From positions 1 to 64,000 of the forward strand of contig NZ_AOCK01000002.1 in assembly GCF_000348945.1 (NCBI RefSeq): a DNA stretch of 64,000 bases, in the 5' to 3' direction. The notes beneath the pieces were generated by a model. The model was not told the DNA's origin. It searched no databases and saw only the letters and a program-made list of their open reading frames with translations. Shown in pieces: positions 46,678 through 59,060 of the stretch; the first letter of the stretch is position 1, and every line of letters starts with the position of its first letter. A program made the position numbers and the translations under genes. Source of the stretch: Paeniglutamicibacter gangotriensis Lz1y (GTDB lineage Bacteria > Actinomycetota > Actinomycetes > Actinomycetales > Micrococcaceae).

Positions 46678-46704
46678 TTAGCACTCGCCTTGACCGAGTG
46701 CTAA
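46678..46704. promoter_or_regulatory. CIRCE operator (HrcA binding site)
   Basis: TTAGCACTC, nine bases, GAGTGCTAA: a perfect match to the CIRCE inverted repeat bound by the heat-shock repressor HrcA. It overlaps the predicted -35 box of the groES promoter, so HrcA binding would block RNA polymerase. Confidence 0.97.
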
Positions 46705-46718
46705 TGGTTGCCTAAAGT
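46690..46718 (+). promoter_or_regulatory. groES-groEL promoter
   Basis: TTGACC (46690-46695) and TAAAGT (46713-46718) are separated by 17 bases. The -35 box lies inside the CIRCE spacer. The leader to the groES start is about 120 bases. Confidence 0.6.
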
Positions 46719-46843
46719 CAGTGGTGGCGCTTGTTGATTTCAGCAGGCGTCGGAAGCCTGAGGTACACCAGCTGGCACCGCGACGACGGTTGGTATCACC
46801 CAAACGGCCCGTAAACCATTGGCACTCACGCAAAGGAGAGACG

Positions 46844-47140
46844 ATGTCCGTCTCCATTAAGCCTCTCGAGGACCGCATTGTCGTCCAGCCGCTCGAAGCA
46901 GAAACCACCACTGCTTCCGGTCTGGTCATCCCCGATTCCGCGAAGGAAAAGCCGCAGGAAGGCAAGGTCGTGGCCATTGGCCCCGGTCGTGTCGATGACA
47001 ACGGAAACCGTGTCCCGGTCGACGTAGCCGAAGGCGACGTCGTCATCTACTCCAAGTACGGCGGAACCGAAGTCAAGGTCGGCGGCGAAGAGTACCTGGT
47101 ACTCTCCGCACGCGACGTCCTGGCCATCGTCGTAAAGTAG
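46844..47140 (+). CDS. groES: Co-chaperonin GroES
   Basis: A 98-residue GroEL cap protein. It starts [20 protein letters not shown], includes the mobile loop [18 protein letters not shown], and has [20 protein letters not shown] near the end. ATG 46844 follows AAAGGAGAG at ideal spacing. Upstream codons of the longer frame from 46721 are leader sequence. It is controlled by CIRCE and followed by groEL after 60 bases that include a hairpin. Confidence 0.98.
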   Translation: MSVSIKPLEDRIVVQPLEAETTTASGLVIPDSAKEKPQEGKVVAIGPGRVDDNGNRVPVDVAEGDVVIYSKYGGTEVKVGGEEYLVLSARDVLAIVVK

Positions 47141-47150
47141 TTTTCCTCAT

Positions 47151-48814
<1,664 letters not shown>

Positions 48815-49049
48815 GCACGAGTCATGCGGTAGCTTCACCACGGATGGCGCCGTCGGAATCTTGGTCCAGGACCCCTCTTGGGGGCCTGGGCCCGGAGACC
48901 GGCGGCGCCCTTCGTTTGCCCCGGGCCGCTCCAGCAATAGCGACTGCCGGAACGCTGTTGTAACGAAATAATAACGCCCTTTGCTAGGCTGGGGTGCTAG
49001 GCCCGATGATCCGGGCCTACACTCGTAGCAACGTTTTCAGGATATATAG

Positions 49050-51152
49050 ATGTCTCAGTCCACCTCTGCGCCCGTTTTGGCGGGGCGGAACCACTCGCCG
49101 AAGACTAAGCCCCCATCGAACTTCAGGCCCGAACTTCAGGGCCTGCGAGCGTTGGCGGTCGTCTTGGTGATGGTCTACCACGTCTGGTTCGGCCGGGTTT
49201 CTGGCGGCGTGGATGTCTTTTTAATGCTCTCGGCGTTCTTCCTGACCGGCGGATTCATCCGCAAGGTTGAGGCAGGGAAGCCGCTGGCGCTGGTGACCTA
49301 CTGGCTCACGGTCTTTCGCAGGTTGCTGCCCGCCGCGGTGCTGGTGCTGGTTGCCGTGATCGGTGCCAGCGTGGCCCTGCTGCCCAAGGCCCGGTGGAGC
49401 TCCATCATGGAGCAGATCACCGCGAGCCTTTTCTACCGACAAAACTGGCAGCTCGCCGCGGACTCGGTGAACTACTACGCTGCGGACCACACCACTGCGA
49501 GCCCGCTGCAACACTTCTGGTCACTGTCCATCCAAGGCCAGATCTTCATTCTTTGGCCGCTGCTGCTGGCCGCGGGTCTGGTGCTGACCAAGGCTCTGGT
49601 CACCCGCTTCCCCGCAGTGAACTACCGCGGTGTGATGGGTGCGCTCTTCGGTGCGGTATTTATCTCCTCGCTGGCCTACTCGATCCATATCACTGCCACC
49701 GCCCAGGAATGGGCCTATTTCGACACCGGTGCCAGGCTGTGGGAGTTCGCACTGGGATCACTGATCGCGGTGTATCTTCCGCTATTGGCCCGGCTGCCCG
49801 CGGCACTGAGTGTGCCGCTGGGCTGGGTGGGCCTGGCCGCAATCGTCAGCTGCGGCATGCTGCTGCAGGTCGAACACGAATTCCCCGGATACCTCGCGCT
49901 GTGGCCGACGCTGGCCGCGGCATTCATCCTCATGGCCCCGCAGAACGCCTTCGGCGTGCAGCGGGTGCTCGCGCTGGCCCCGCTGGTCAAGCTCGGGGAC
50001 ATCTCCTACGCGCTGTATCTCTGGCACTGGCCGGTGATGATCTTCTTCCTGGTGGAAACCGGTGGAGAGGAAATCTCCTTCGGCGCAGGCCTGGGCCTCA
50101 TGGCCGTCTCGCTGCTGCTGGCCTGGGCCACCACCCGCATCGTCGAATCCCCGATGCGTTCCTGGCAGTGGCTCTCGGCCAAGCGCCGCCGGGTGGGGCT
50201 CAGCATCGCCGTGCTGCTCTCGGTGGTTCTGATCCCGCTGGGCGGCTGGGAACACCAAGTAGCCGCGGAGGAAGGTCGGGCCGCCGCCCAATCGGAATCC
50301 GATAATCCCGGTGCCCAAATACTTCGTCCCGGGTTCACCGCCGAACCAAGCGCCGACGCCCTGATGATTCCGTTGACCAGCAAGCTGGAAGATGAATGGT
50401 CTAACTACGGGGACGACTGCTCGGGGTCTTGGGCTCCGAGTGCCCCGGAAATCGAACACTGCCAGCAGGGCGGGGACCCTGACGCCGAAAAGACCATCAT
50501 GCTGGTGGGTGACTCGCATTCCCAACACTGGAGCGGGGCGGTGGACCTCATGGCGCAAAAGCAGGGCTGGAACTGGATCCTGCTGACCAAGCCGTCCTGC
50601 CGGTTCGGCGGTCCCTCCCCGACCCGCGGCGATGCCTGCGGAGACTTCAACCAGGCAGCGGGCCAGTACGTGGTGGAACACGACCCCGATGCGGTGCTCA
50701 CCGTCGGTACCTTCACCGTCCTGGGCGAAGACGATGAGGGCCGGAGCCCCGGCGAGCAGGAGCATGTGGTGCCCGACTACCAGGCGGGGATCAAGCCCCT
50801 GCTCGAGGCCGGGATCCCGGTGGTGGCACTGCGCGACACCCCACGCTTCACCACCCCGGTGCCCGATTGCGTCGATCGCTTCGGTGCCGAGTCCGAGCAA
50901 TGCAGTATCCCGGTTTCCACATTGATGGCCGAGACATCTCCGCTGGATGCCTTGGTGGCCAGCGGGGAACTGGGGGAGAATTTCTCCACCATGGACATGA
51001 CCGACCAGCTTTGCCCGGATGAAACCTGCAGCCCCGGCATCGGCAATGTGCTGATCTACATGGACCGTTCCCACCTCACCAGCACCTATGTCCGGACCAC
51101 CGCAGCGGTCTTTGAAAAGCGATTTCTCGCCGCCCTCGACCCGGCCAACTGA
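49050..51152 (+). CDS. Acyltransferase-3 / SGNH surface polysaccharide O-acetylase (OafA-like)
   Basis: 700 residues. The N-terminal integral-membrane acyltransferase-3 domain (about 20-385) begins NFRPELQGLRALAVVLVMVY, with the active-site region VYHVWFGRVSGGVDVFLMLS and about ten membrane helices, including ISYALYLWHWPVMIFFLVE. A linker leads to the C-terminal SGNH domain (about 470-700) with IMLVGDSHSQHWSGAVDLM, nucleophile Ser in GDSHS, and YMDRSHLTSTYVR, the D-x-x-H pair. Such proteins move acetyl groups from the cytoplasm to surface glycans. It is a single gene between groEL and guaB. Confidence 0.93.
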   Translation: MSQSTSAPVLAGRNHSPKTKPPSNFRPELQGLRALAVVLVMVYHVWFGRVSGGVDVFLMLSAFFLTGGFIRKVEAGKPLALVTYWLTVFRRLLPAAVLVLVAVIGASVALLPKARWSSIMEQITASLFYRQNWQLAADSVNYYAADHTTASPLQHFWSLSIQGQIFILWPLLLAAGLVLTKALVTRFPAVNYRGVMGALFGAVFISSLAYSIHITATAQEWAYFDTGARLWEFALGSLIAVYLPLLARLPAALSVPLGWVGLAAIVSCGMLLQVEHEFPGYLALWPTLAAAFILMAPQNAFGVQRVLALAPLVKLGDISYALYLWHWPVMIFFLVETGGEEISFGAGLGLMAVSLLLAWATTRIVESPMRSWQWLSAKRRRVGLSIAVLLSVVLIPLGGWEHQVAAEEGRAAAQSESDNPGAQILRPGFTAEPSADALMIPLTSKLEDEWSNYGDDCSGSWAPSAPEIEHCQQGGDPDAEKTIMLVGDSHSQHWSGAVDLMAQKQGWNWILLTKPSCRFGGPSPTRGDACGDFNQAAGQYVVEHDPDAVLTVGTFTVLGEDDEGRSPGEQEHVVPDYQAGIKPLLEAGIPVVALRDTPRFTTPVPDCVDRFGAESEQCSIPVSTLMAETSPLDALVASGELGENFSTMDMTDQLCPDETCSPGIGNVLIYMDRSHLTSTYVRTTAAVFEKRFLAALDPAN

Positions 51153-51192
51153 CTTCTGAACCCCGTGTTGGACTCGGCTGGCAGGCGCGTAG

Positions 51193-52797
<1,605 letters not shown>

Positions 52798-52813
52798 GAC
52801 TTCCTCGTGACCC

Positions 52814-52860
52814 AAGGCCCCGGCCGTGCCCCGCTTGCGGAAGGTACCGGGCGGGGCCTT
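52814..52860 (+). terminator. Terminator after guaB
   Basis: AAGGCCCCG (52814-52822) pairs with CGGGGCCTT (52852-52860), 17 bases after the stop. Confidence 0.7.
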
Positions 52861-53448
52861 TGGGCCCTCTGGTGAGGACGCGGACTATACCCCTTCGGTG
52901 GGTCGAATAATCGGCTACAAACCATCGATGGATGATGGATTCCCCTCGATTGGCTTAACTTCCAATGCAATAGGTAGGCTTACGTGGTTGGTGCTGTTAC
53001 CCCCAAGTACGGCATCACGATCGGAGGAAACCGGCTACCCCCAAGTGCCGGTCTCTTCCCTAGGAGTTACGCCGCAGACCCCAAGCTGCGCGTGCTTCGG
53101 GCAGGAGCCTGCTGAGTTATCGCGGGCTCCTGCCTTTTTCAGATTGATGCTTTCTGCCTCCGCCTGACGGTGCAGAGTGTTTGTCATCCGGAACACCAGA
53201 TTTACTGTTATCAGGCCTTGCTTGTCCCTGGGATCATCCTCAGGACGGCGCCAGTAGCTGTCAGCGGGTCCCGGGTTCCGTGATGCGGCTGGTCGCAACA
53301 GTGGACCCCATCGGGCCAGCGACTTGACCTTGCCCGGAGGATCCCTGCCAGCGGGCGCACCCTCGCCGAGCTGAAGAGCCACTACTTGTTCGCTCGGCGC
53401 ACCGCCTGATCCCAAGGATTCGAACCCTCCCGATGACACGATGACCGT
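52861..53448 (+). other. Non-coding region, possible small RNA ending at 53139
   Basis: No gene is supported. A perfect 10-bp stem (GGCAGGAGCC 53100-53109, GGCTCCTGCC 53125-53134) followed by TTTTTC is a clear intrinsic terminator with no coding sequence before it since guaB, which already has its own terminator. The preceding 150 bases contain CCGGC...GCCGG and other pairings, and TTGGCT/TAGGCT near 52950-52980 may be a promoter. The combination suggests an untranslated RNA. No known family was recognised. Confidence 0.35.
53100..53139 (+). terminator. Intrinsic terminator without an assigned gene
   Basis: A 10-bp perfect GC-rich stem, 15-base loop and TTTTTC. See the surrounding region for the transcript it may end. 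Confidence 0.75.
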
Positions 53449-53940
53449 CTACGGCAAGGGCGGTGGGTTGCTGCGCACATACTCTGCCGGCGCGGTGCCG
53501 GATGACGGCGCTCCCGGCGGGGCATCGCGGTGCTGATCCCACTTTCCCAGCAGCAGGAAAAGACCGGCTCCGGCTCCGGCGCCAAGGGTGTTTGCCACCA
53601 CGTCGAACACCGATGAGAACCGTTCGGGCAAAAAGATTGCCTGGCCGAGCTCGATGAGCACCGAGGCACCAAGGCCTACTGCCACGGGAAGCCACCATGT
53701 CCTGCTCCAGACCCCGGCGAGGTATCCCAACGGCATGAACAGGACGATATTCGCGGCAAACTCGATCGTGTTGTATCCGATGAACCCCGGCATGCCGTGG
53801 GTCTGGAGCCACGTGATGACGGTGGTGAGGTTTCCGCTCATCGGGCGGTCCACCGGCGTCGGCCAAAAGGCGATGGCCATCAGCGCCGCGAGGTAGAGTG
53901 CGGCAACGCCTACGGCGACACGGACATGGGGTTTGGTCAT
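53449..53940 (-). CDS. VanZ-like membrane protein (copy 1)
   Basis: 163 residues of the VanZ-like family. The motif FWPTPVDRPMSGNL follows the first membrane segment (VAVGVAALYLAALMAIAFW). IEFAANIVLFMPLGYLAGVW and LIELGQAIFLPERFSSVFDV are the core signatures with the conserved N, P and E/D residues. The start is MTKPHVRVAV at 53940; the frame to 53982 adds 14 residues. The role is unknown; VanZ itself gives low teicoplanin resistance. A close paralogue lies at 62930-63511 on the same strand. Confidence 0.85.
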   Translation of the reverse strand: MTKPHVRVAVGVAALYLAALMAIAFWPTPVDRPMSGNLTTVITWLQTHGMPGFIGYNTIEFAANIVLFMPLGYLAGVWSRTWWLPVAVGLGASVLIELGQAIFLPERFSSVFDVVANTLGAGAGAGLFLLLGKWDQHRDAPPGAPSSGTAPAEYVRSNPPPLP

Positions 53941-54156
53941 CAGGCTCGAATACTCGTGACGGGTGTTGGAAGCGGGCCCCATGCCGCCGGGATGGTGCGG
54001 CCCACGGCCCAGTTTACGCCAGAGGGTGGAACCCCGGTTTCGTCAACTTTAAGTCGGCCATTAAAGCGCTAAGAATCAGGCCACCTGGGCTCGGTGTCGT
54101 GCCCTTTCAGCTTTAGTGTCTTCCGCCCCAACTGTTGATAGTCGGAACGTCAGCCA

Positions 54157-54327
54157 TGGAGGGCCAGTTCTCGTAGCATGGACCGCTCGCCGTGCTGGCA
54201 TGCCGGCTGGTCCGCGGAAAGCACCAAACCATGTTCCACGCAGGCAGAGGCGCCACCCTTGGGCTGAAGCAATTGCACCGGCATGGCTTCATGATGACCG
54301 TTGTGGCACCTAACACCGTTCGCGCAA
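54157..54327 (+). pseudogene. Decayed duplicate of the guaB 3' end
   Basis: The plus strand aligns base by base with the last 220 bases of guaB (52580-52797). GAGGGCCAG, then CCGCTC, CTGGTC, ACCATGTTC, GAGCTGAAG (here GGGCTGAAG) and TTCATGATGACCGT all occur in order, and the match ends with CCGTTCGCG at the guaB stop region. About 45 bases are missing in the middle, and no frame is open. It is a remnant of a second IMP dehydrogenase gene or of a partial duplication. Confidence 0.7.
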
Positions 54328-54461
54328 GGCACCATCACGAGCGAGGCCCCTGCCGTGTTCCTCCGCAACGGGGGAGATGCGGACGGAGCCAATGCCATGA
54401 CCAACCCATCGTTGGTGCCTGCCGGGCAGTGTCCACCCGAGAAGCGGAATGTGGCACTAGC

Positions 54462-55994
54462 CTATAGGCCTTGAATCAACAGCTCCGAGAATCCGGCGGA
54501 GTCCACCGGATGTGCGTAGTAGAATCCCTGTACCGTGGTGAAACCCATGGCTTTGAGCTTCGCCGATTGCCCGGCGGTCTCCACGCCCTCAACGATGCAC
54601 TTGAGATTACAGGCAGCAATCAGGTCCGAGATGGCGCGAAGAAACGATTCCTGGGTCGAGTCTCCGGCAATGCCATCAACCAGTGACTTATCGATCTTGG
54701 CTCCGGCGACGGGCAACTGCCGCAGGTAGCTGATGGAGGAGTATCCGGTGCCGAAGTCGTCGATGAAGACCTCGACGCCCATTTTCTGCAGGGCCAGCAG
54801 CGTATAGCGGTGCAGGTTGTCCCCGGACATCAAGCGGTTTTCGGTGATTTCCAGGCACAGGACGCTGGCCGGCAAATCGTGGTGGCGCAACGCCGCGAGC
54901 ACGGCGTCGGCAAAACGCAAGTCATGAAGTTCACGCGAGGTGACGTTGAGATGGACCTTGAAGGCGTTGGTGACGAGTCCGGCGGTGCGCCACATCTTCA
55001 CGTCCTCCAAAACCCGGTCCAGCAGGTATTCGGTCAGCTCCCCGATCATGCCTGATTCTTCGGCAGTGGGCAGGAATTGGTCTGGCCGCACCAAGCCGTG
55101 GCCGGTGCGCTGCCATCTCACCAGGGCCTCGGCACCGATGATCGACTCATCCTCCAGGCAGATCACTGCCTGGTAGGCGGGGAAGAACTGCCCGGCGCCC
55201 AGGGCCTGCCTCAGGTCCGCCAGCATGTCGGCCTTTTCGCGCCGCTCAAAAAGCATGAAGGGCTCGAACTCGACCACCTTTTCGACGCTCGAGCGCTTGG
55301 CCACATACATGGCCGTGTCCGCTTCCAGCACCAAGCTGTCGGGGGAGTGGCTTTCGGTGGCCTTGGCTATGCCGAGGCTCGCGCCGGGAGTCAGATGGAT
55401 GTTCTCGACGACCATATCCGTATTCATGGCTTCAACGATGCGCCGACCCACAGTGGTCGCGCTGTATTCGGGCAGGCGCACCAAGACCGCAAATTCGTCG
55501 CCGCCCAGGCGCGCCACGATGTCCTCGGTGCGCACACAACTGCGCAGCCTGTCGGCCAGCTGGCACAGCACCTTGTCGCCCACCGCATGGCCGTAGGTGT
55601 CGTTGATGCTCTTGAATGCGTCCAGGTCCAGCAGCAGCAAGATCGGGGCGGGATCACCGGCCCGGCTGGCTGCCAGTGATTTCTCGATCTCACTCATCAA
55701 GGCCGAGCGATTGGCCAGCTGGGTCAACGGGTCGGTGTAGGCCAGCAGGGCCATTTGGTCGTGGGCCGCCTCAAGCTGCCGGGTGCGTTCGGCCACTCGA
55801 CAATCCAGGGTGGAATACGTCGTCTCCAGTTCGGAAGCCATGGCATTGATCCCCATGATGATGGCATCGATTTCGTCGCGCTTGTTGCTGGGGTGAAGCA
55901 CCGTGTCGAAGTCCATGTCTGCGATCCTGAGGATGGCATCGACGATTTGTGGAATGCGGGGTTCATCCGGCATCGAGGGCCCGGAGTTAGGCAT
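54462..55994 (-). CDS. GGDEF-EAL protein (cyclic di-GMP turnover)
   Basis: 510 residues, cytoplasmic. A helical N-terminal segment (about 20-80) with NAMASELETTYSTLDCRVAE looks like a HAMP-style coiled coil. The GGDEF domain (about 85-245) has DPLTQLANRSALM, DLDAFKSINDTYGHAVGDK and RTEDIVARLGGDEFAVLV, so both the active site and an RxxD I-site are present. The EAL domain (about 255-510) has GAEALVRWQR, HLNVTSREL, CLEITENRLM, VFIDDFGTGYSSISY, KIDKSLV and VEGVETAGQ. Both domains look catalytically complete. It overlaps the STAS-like gene and is third in the GT2 operon. Confidence 0.93.
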   Translation of the reverse strand: MPNSGPSMPDEPRIPQIVDAILRIADMDFDTVLHPSNKRDEIDAIIMGINAMASELETTYSTLDCRVAERTRQLEAAHDQMALLAYTDPLTQLANRSALMSEIEKSLAASRAGDPAPILLLLDLDAFKSINDTYGHAVGDKVLCQLADRLRSCVRTEDIVARLGGDEFAVLVRLPEYSATTVGRRIVEAMNTDMVVENIHLTPGASLGIAKATESHSPDSLVLEADTAMYVAKRSSVEKVVEFEPFMLFERREKADMLADLRQALGAGQFFPAYQAVICLEDESIIGAEALVRWQRTGHGLVRPDQFLPTAEESGMIGELTEYLLDRVLEDVKMWRTAGLVTNAFKVHLNVTSRELHDLRFADAVLAALRHHDLPASVLCLEITENRLMSGDNLHRYTLLALQKMGVEVFIDDFGTGYSSISYLRQLPVAGAKIDKSLVDGIAGDSTQESFLRAISDLIAACNLKCIVEGVETAGQSAKLKAMGFTTVQGFYYAHPVDSAGFSELLIQGL

Positions 55995-56448
55995 CTGCCA
56001 GCAGGAATGCCAAGGCGTCCTGTCGCCTCTCGGTGTAGGTGTGTCGACGCAGTGGATCGATCTTGCGTGCGAAGAACCGGGCCAGGACGCGGTCGGTAGG
56101 CCCGGCGCCCAGCAAGGCGATGCGGATGCCCCCCGTCACGGAATTGAAGATGCGGGAAACTTCTGCATCAACCCTGTCCAAGCCGCAGATGTCGATCAGC
56201 AGGTACTTGATCCTGTGTTCGAGTCGGGTGTTGGCAGTAGCCAGCAGCCCCGTGACCGTGGGGACAGTGAGTTCGGTGTGGGGCTTGAAACTGATCTCGA
56301 GCAATTCGTTGGTGTGGAACGTGAGTTCCGCGTGCTCGGATTCCTGGGTCCAAACCACGTGAGGTTCGGCGGAGGGGGTCACCGGGGCAAGGACTATGGA
56401 CCCGTTCATGGTTCCAGTGCCGACGTCGAGGGAGGGGACGGTCTCCAT
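55987..56448 (-). CDS. Small STAS-like protein
   Basis: 153 residues. The alternating pattern in the second half (LRVEHRIKYLLID-like: TRLEHRIKYLLIDICGLDRV, then FNSVTGGIRIALLGAGPTDR and VLARFFARK) resembles STAS/SpoIIAA-like folds of anti-sigma-factor antagonists. No phosphorylatable Ser/Thr site is certain. METVPSLDVG at 56448 is taken as the start, directly after the GT2 stop. Its end overlaps the GGDEF-EAL start by 8 bases, so the three are co-translated and probably act in one pathway. The exact role is unknown. Confidence 0.6.
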   Translation of the reverse strand: METVPSLDVGTGTMNGSIVLAPVTPSAEPHVVWTQESEHAELTFHTNELLEISFKPHTELTVPTVTGLLATANTRLEHRIKYLLIDICGLDRVDAEVSRIFNSVTGGIRIALLGAGPTDRVLARFFARKIDPLRRHTYTERRQDALAFLLADA

Positions 56449-56450
56449 GG

Positions 56451-58727
56451 TTACTTGACTCCGATTCGTTTGCGGCGATCGTCTTTTCCACGTAGGTCTC
56501 GATCTAGTCGGCGGTCGCCCTGGTACAGCAAGGTCGACCAATCGGTGTTCTCCGGTGTAGCCACAGGGTAGGGGACCTTGGCCGTTTTGGCTTTTTTGGG
56601 CGCGATGAAGAGCCAGTTGACGACACCAAGAGCCATATCGACGATCGAGTTCTTGAAACCAATGTATGCACGAATGGCGTAGAGGGCCAGCACGGAGTTC
56701 AAGGCGGCAAATGCAACATTGCCCCAGTTGCTGTCCTGGAAATCACGCCACATGGTGAAGAGCGAGAAGATGACGATCAGATAGGGGATGACCACATAAA
56801 GTCCCGGCGAGGCGGTTCGGTTGCGGACCTTGGGTGTCCTGACAAAAGGAATCTTGTCCCCGGTAAATGCCTGTTCCATCGACTTGAGGACACCTGCCAT
56901 GTTCACCGGCAGGAGAATCAGGTTGAATCCGTAGATGCGGAAGATGTCGCTAAACCGATGACCGCTGTCGCGCAGGTCGCTGCCCATGGCGATGAAGTAG
57001 GGCAGTGCCGCCGCAAAGATCAGTGGGCTGAGCAGCCGACCGTCATAGGGGTAGGCCAAGAGGAAGATCAAGCCAACGCTGGCCCAAGCAATCGATGACA
57101 TGTAGTTGACCCGCAGTAGCACCTCACGCAATCCAATGCGCTCATTGCGGCGTTTGCGTTCATTGATCTGCCGGCCAAACTTAGGAAGGATCAACAGCCC
57201 GCCGTTGGCCCACCGGCGACGCTGAACCACTAGGGAACCAAAATCGGGGGGAGTCGCACTGTAGCTGAGTCGCTCGGGGTAGTTGGACAAGGTCCAGCCG
57301 AAGGTTCCGAGGTCGATACTCGACTCGGTGTCCTCGATGACGGTGCGATCCTGGATGTAGGTTTGGATTTCGTAACCGCCGACGGTGGCGGTTTGGCTAA
57401 TATCCAGCAAAGCCTGTTTGCGGATGACAGCATTTGCCCCGACCCAGAAGGTGGCGTTGTAATGGGTCTTTCCTTGGTGCAGGATGTGCTGGATATCCGT
57501 GGTGGCACCGGCAAGGCGTTCGATGCGGGTGGGCGCGCCGCGGAAGGAAGAATAGGGGGTTTGGGTCACGGCCACGCGGGAGTTCTCCTCGGATTCGAGA
57601 AAGTAGACCAGGCGCAGGCAATAGTCACGCAGCAACAATGAGTCGGCGTCCAACGTGAGCAGGTATTCGGAGTCCGGGATATCCAGGATCTTGACCGCTT
57701 CTGCGGTTTTTTGCGCTGGATCCAGGGCACGCAGGACCTCGATGTCCCCCCGCTGCTCAACCAGCCACTTTTGACCCATGAGGGAGATGTAGGCGTTGAG
57801 GTTCATGGCTTTGTTCACTTCTTGGGAGAGGTTCGCGTATTTCTTGCGTTCAAACGTGTGCATCTGTACGGAGAAAATGCGCACCAACCGCAGATGAAAT
57901 TCTTCGAGCCGGTAGCTGTCCGGTGAATCGTTTTGTGCGGCGGCCGCTTTAAGCGCCAACAACGTCAGGCGCAGCTCACGTGCCAGGCCCATGATGACCG
58001 AATCGACGAAGAACTCGTCTACATGGTCCTCGACCTTTTCGTTGGCAGCCATGTCCTCGAGCCAGGTCGCGGCCGCCTCATAGGCAACGATCGTGGTGGC
58101 CAGCATTTGCGGGGACGAAGCTCCGGCCTCGCGTTGTTGGCTGAAGAGGGTGTGCGAGGCCTGGGCAGCGTTGAGGGCAGGCTCCAAGTCTCTTTGGATA
58201 TTCGAGGCCAGATCGCGGGTTTCCTGTAGTTTTGCCAGGACCTCGGGATCTTGGGGGTAGGGATTGTCGTCCACGAGCAAAACCACATGCAGGTTCGTGA
58301 ATTCCTGCAAGGCGACTGACCAGAGCGTCTTTCTGACCACTGACGGTTCCTCGGCATAGCTGGGGACCAACGTCGTGATCGACTTGTCATAGGAACGGAA
58401 GTGCCGGTCCAGCTCGCCGCGGGGCACACGGCGGTGCTGGGAAAAGCGCAGAAGCGCTCCCTGCCTGGCGATGAGGTACATCAACGCAGAGAAGGTCAGC
58501 AAGGTGACCACGGCAAGATACATGGCGGCCTCGAAACGGAACCGGAAGCCGGCATCCGGATTGTCTGCCAGTTGTCGCATGATCGTGCTGATCACGTAGC
58601 CAACCCAAGCCAGGATGGTTGTCACAATCGCAATGCGTCCCCATGCCATTTTTCGGCGCGAAGGAATCGGGTGAACTATCGATAGTGGTTCGGATCGCTT
58701 CTCAGCTCCCCATTGCCGCTTCCGCAT
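56451..58727 (-). CDS. Processive family-2 glycosyltransferase (cellulose-synthase-like)
   Basis: A membrane protein of about 758 residues. Two N-terminal helices (about 30-90) precede a large GT2 domain with TTLVPSYAEEPSVVRKTLWS, VVLLVDDNPYPQD (first Asp pair), LLTLDADSLLLRDY (DxD), DRTVIEDTESSIDL (TED-like base) and SLVVQRRRWANGGLL, the Q-x-x-R-W of processive synthases. Several C-terminal helices follow. An insert of about 150 residues after the first Asp motif, mostly helical, is unusual. No PilZ domain was seen. It heads an operon with the STAS-like and GGDEF-EAL genes, which suggests c-di-GMP control. Confidence 0.9.
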   Translation of the reverse strand: MRKRQWGAEKRSEPLSIVHPIPSRRKMAWGRIAIVTTILAWVGYVISTIMRQLADNPDAGFRFRFEAAMYLAVVTLLTFSALMYLIARQGALLRFSQHRRVPRGELDRHFRSYDKSITTLVPSYAEEPSVVRKTLWSVALQEFTNLHVVLLVDDNPYPQDPEVLAKLQETRDLASNIQRDLEPALNAAQASHTLFSQQREAGASSPQMLATTIVAYEAAATWLEDMAANEKVEDHVDEFFVDSVIMGLARELRLTLLALKAAAAQNDSPDSYRLEEFHLRLVRIFSVQMHTFERKKYANLSQEVNKAMNLNAYISLMGQKWLVEQRGDIEVLRALDPAQKTAEAVKILDIPDSEYLLTLDADSLLLRDYCLRLVYFLESEENSRVAVTQTPYSSFRGAPTRIERLAGATTDIQHILHQGKTHYNATFWVGANAVIRKQALLDISQTATVGGYEIQTYIQDRTVIEDTESSIDLGTFGWTLSNYPERLSYSATPPDFGSLVVQRRRWANGGLLILPKFGRQINERKRRNERIGLREVLLRVNYMSSIAWASVGLIFLLAYPYDGRLLSPLIFAAALPYFIAMGSDLRDSGHRFSDIFRIYGFNLILLPVNMAGVLKSMEQAFTGDKIPFVRTPKVRNRTASPGLYVVIPYLIVIFSLFTMWRDFQDSNWGNVAFAALNSVLALYAIRAYIGFKNSIVDMALGVVNWLFIAPKKAKTAKVPYPVATPENTDWSTLLYQGDRRLDRDLRGKDDRRKRIGVK

Positions 58728-59060
58728 TTCCAGGTTCCCGACCCGGCCGTCACTATCAGTTTTATTCAAGACTGTTCTGCTCCCCAGCAAGTCAACGTGC
58801 GCGCTAGGCGGTCTGATTGCCCCCAATGCACTTGTGATCCTGATCCTAGCGTATGATCCTTGCGTGATCAGTATTGTGAAATCGAAAGTTGCACTCAAGG
58901 TTTGCTCAAGTTTTGCCTAAGATTCACGCAAGTTTATTATGTAAATGAATCTATATATTAATTATTTCTATTTATTTTTATGGTAGTTTAAAATCTATAT
59001 TGTGTCTTGCTGTGGGATGTGTTGGCAGGGGGCGGAAACTGATTAAGAATTGAGTTTAAT
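58728..59060. promoter_or_regulatory. Divergent control region of the GT2 operon and GH18 gene
   Basis: About 330 bases between the two start codons. The part from about 58910 to 59010 is extremely A+T-rich, unlike the genes around it. Both promoters must lie here. Such an AT-rich block is a plausible site for a nucleoid protein (Lsr2-like) or other regulator, but no specific operator was recognised. Confidence 0.5.

Noticed and set aside
46721-47140. A longer groES start at 46721
   Set aside because: The extra 41 residues are unlike any GroES, while ATG 46844 has an ideal AAAGGAGAG site and the standard N-terminus.
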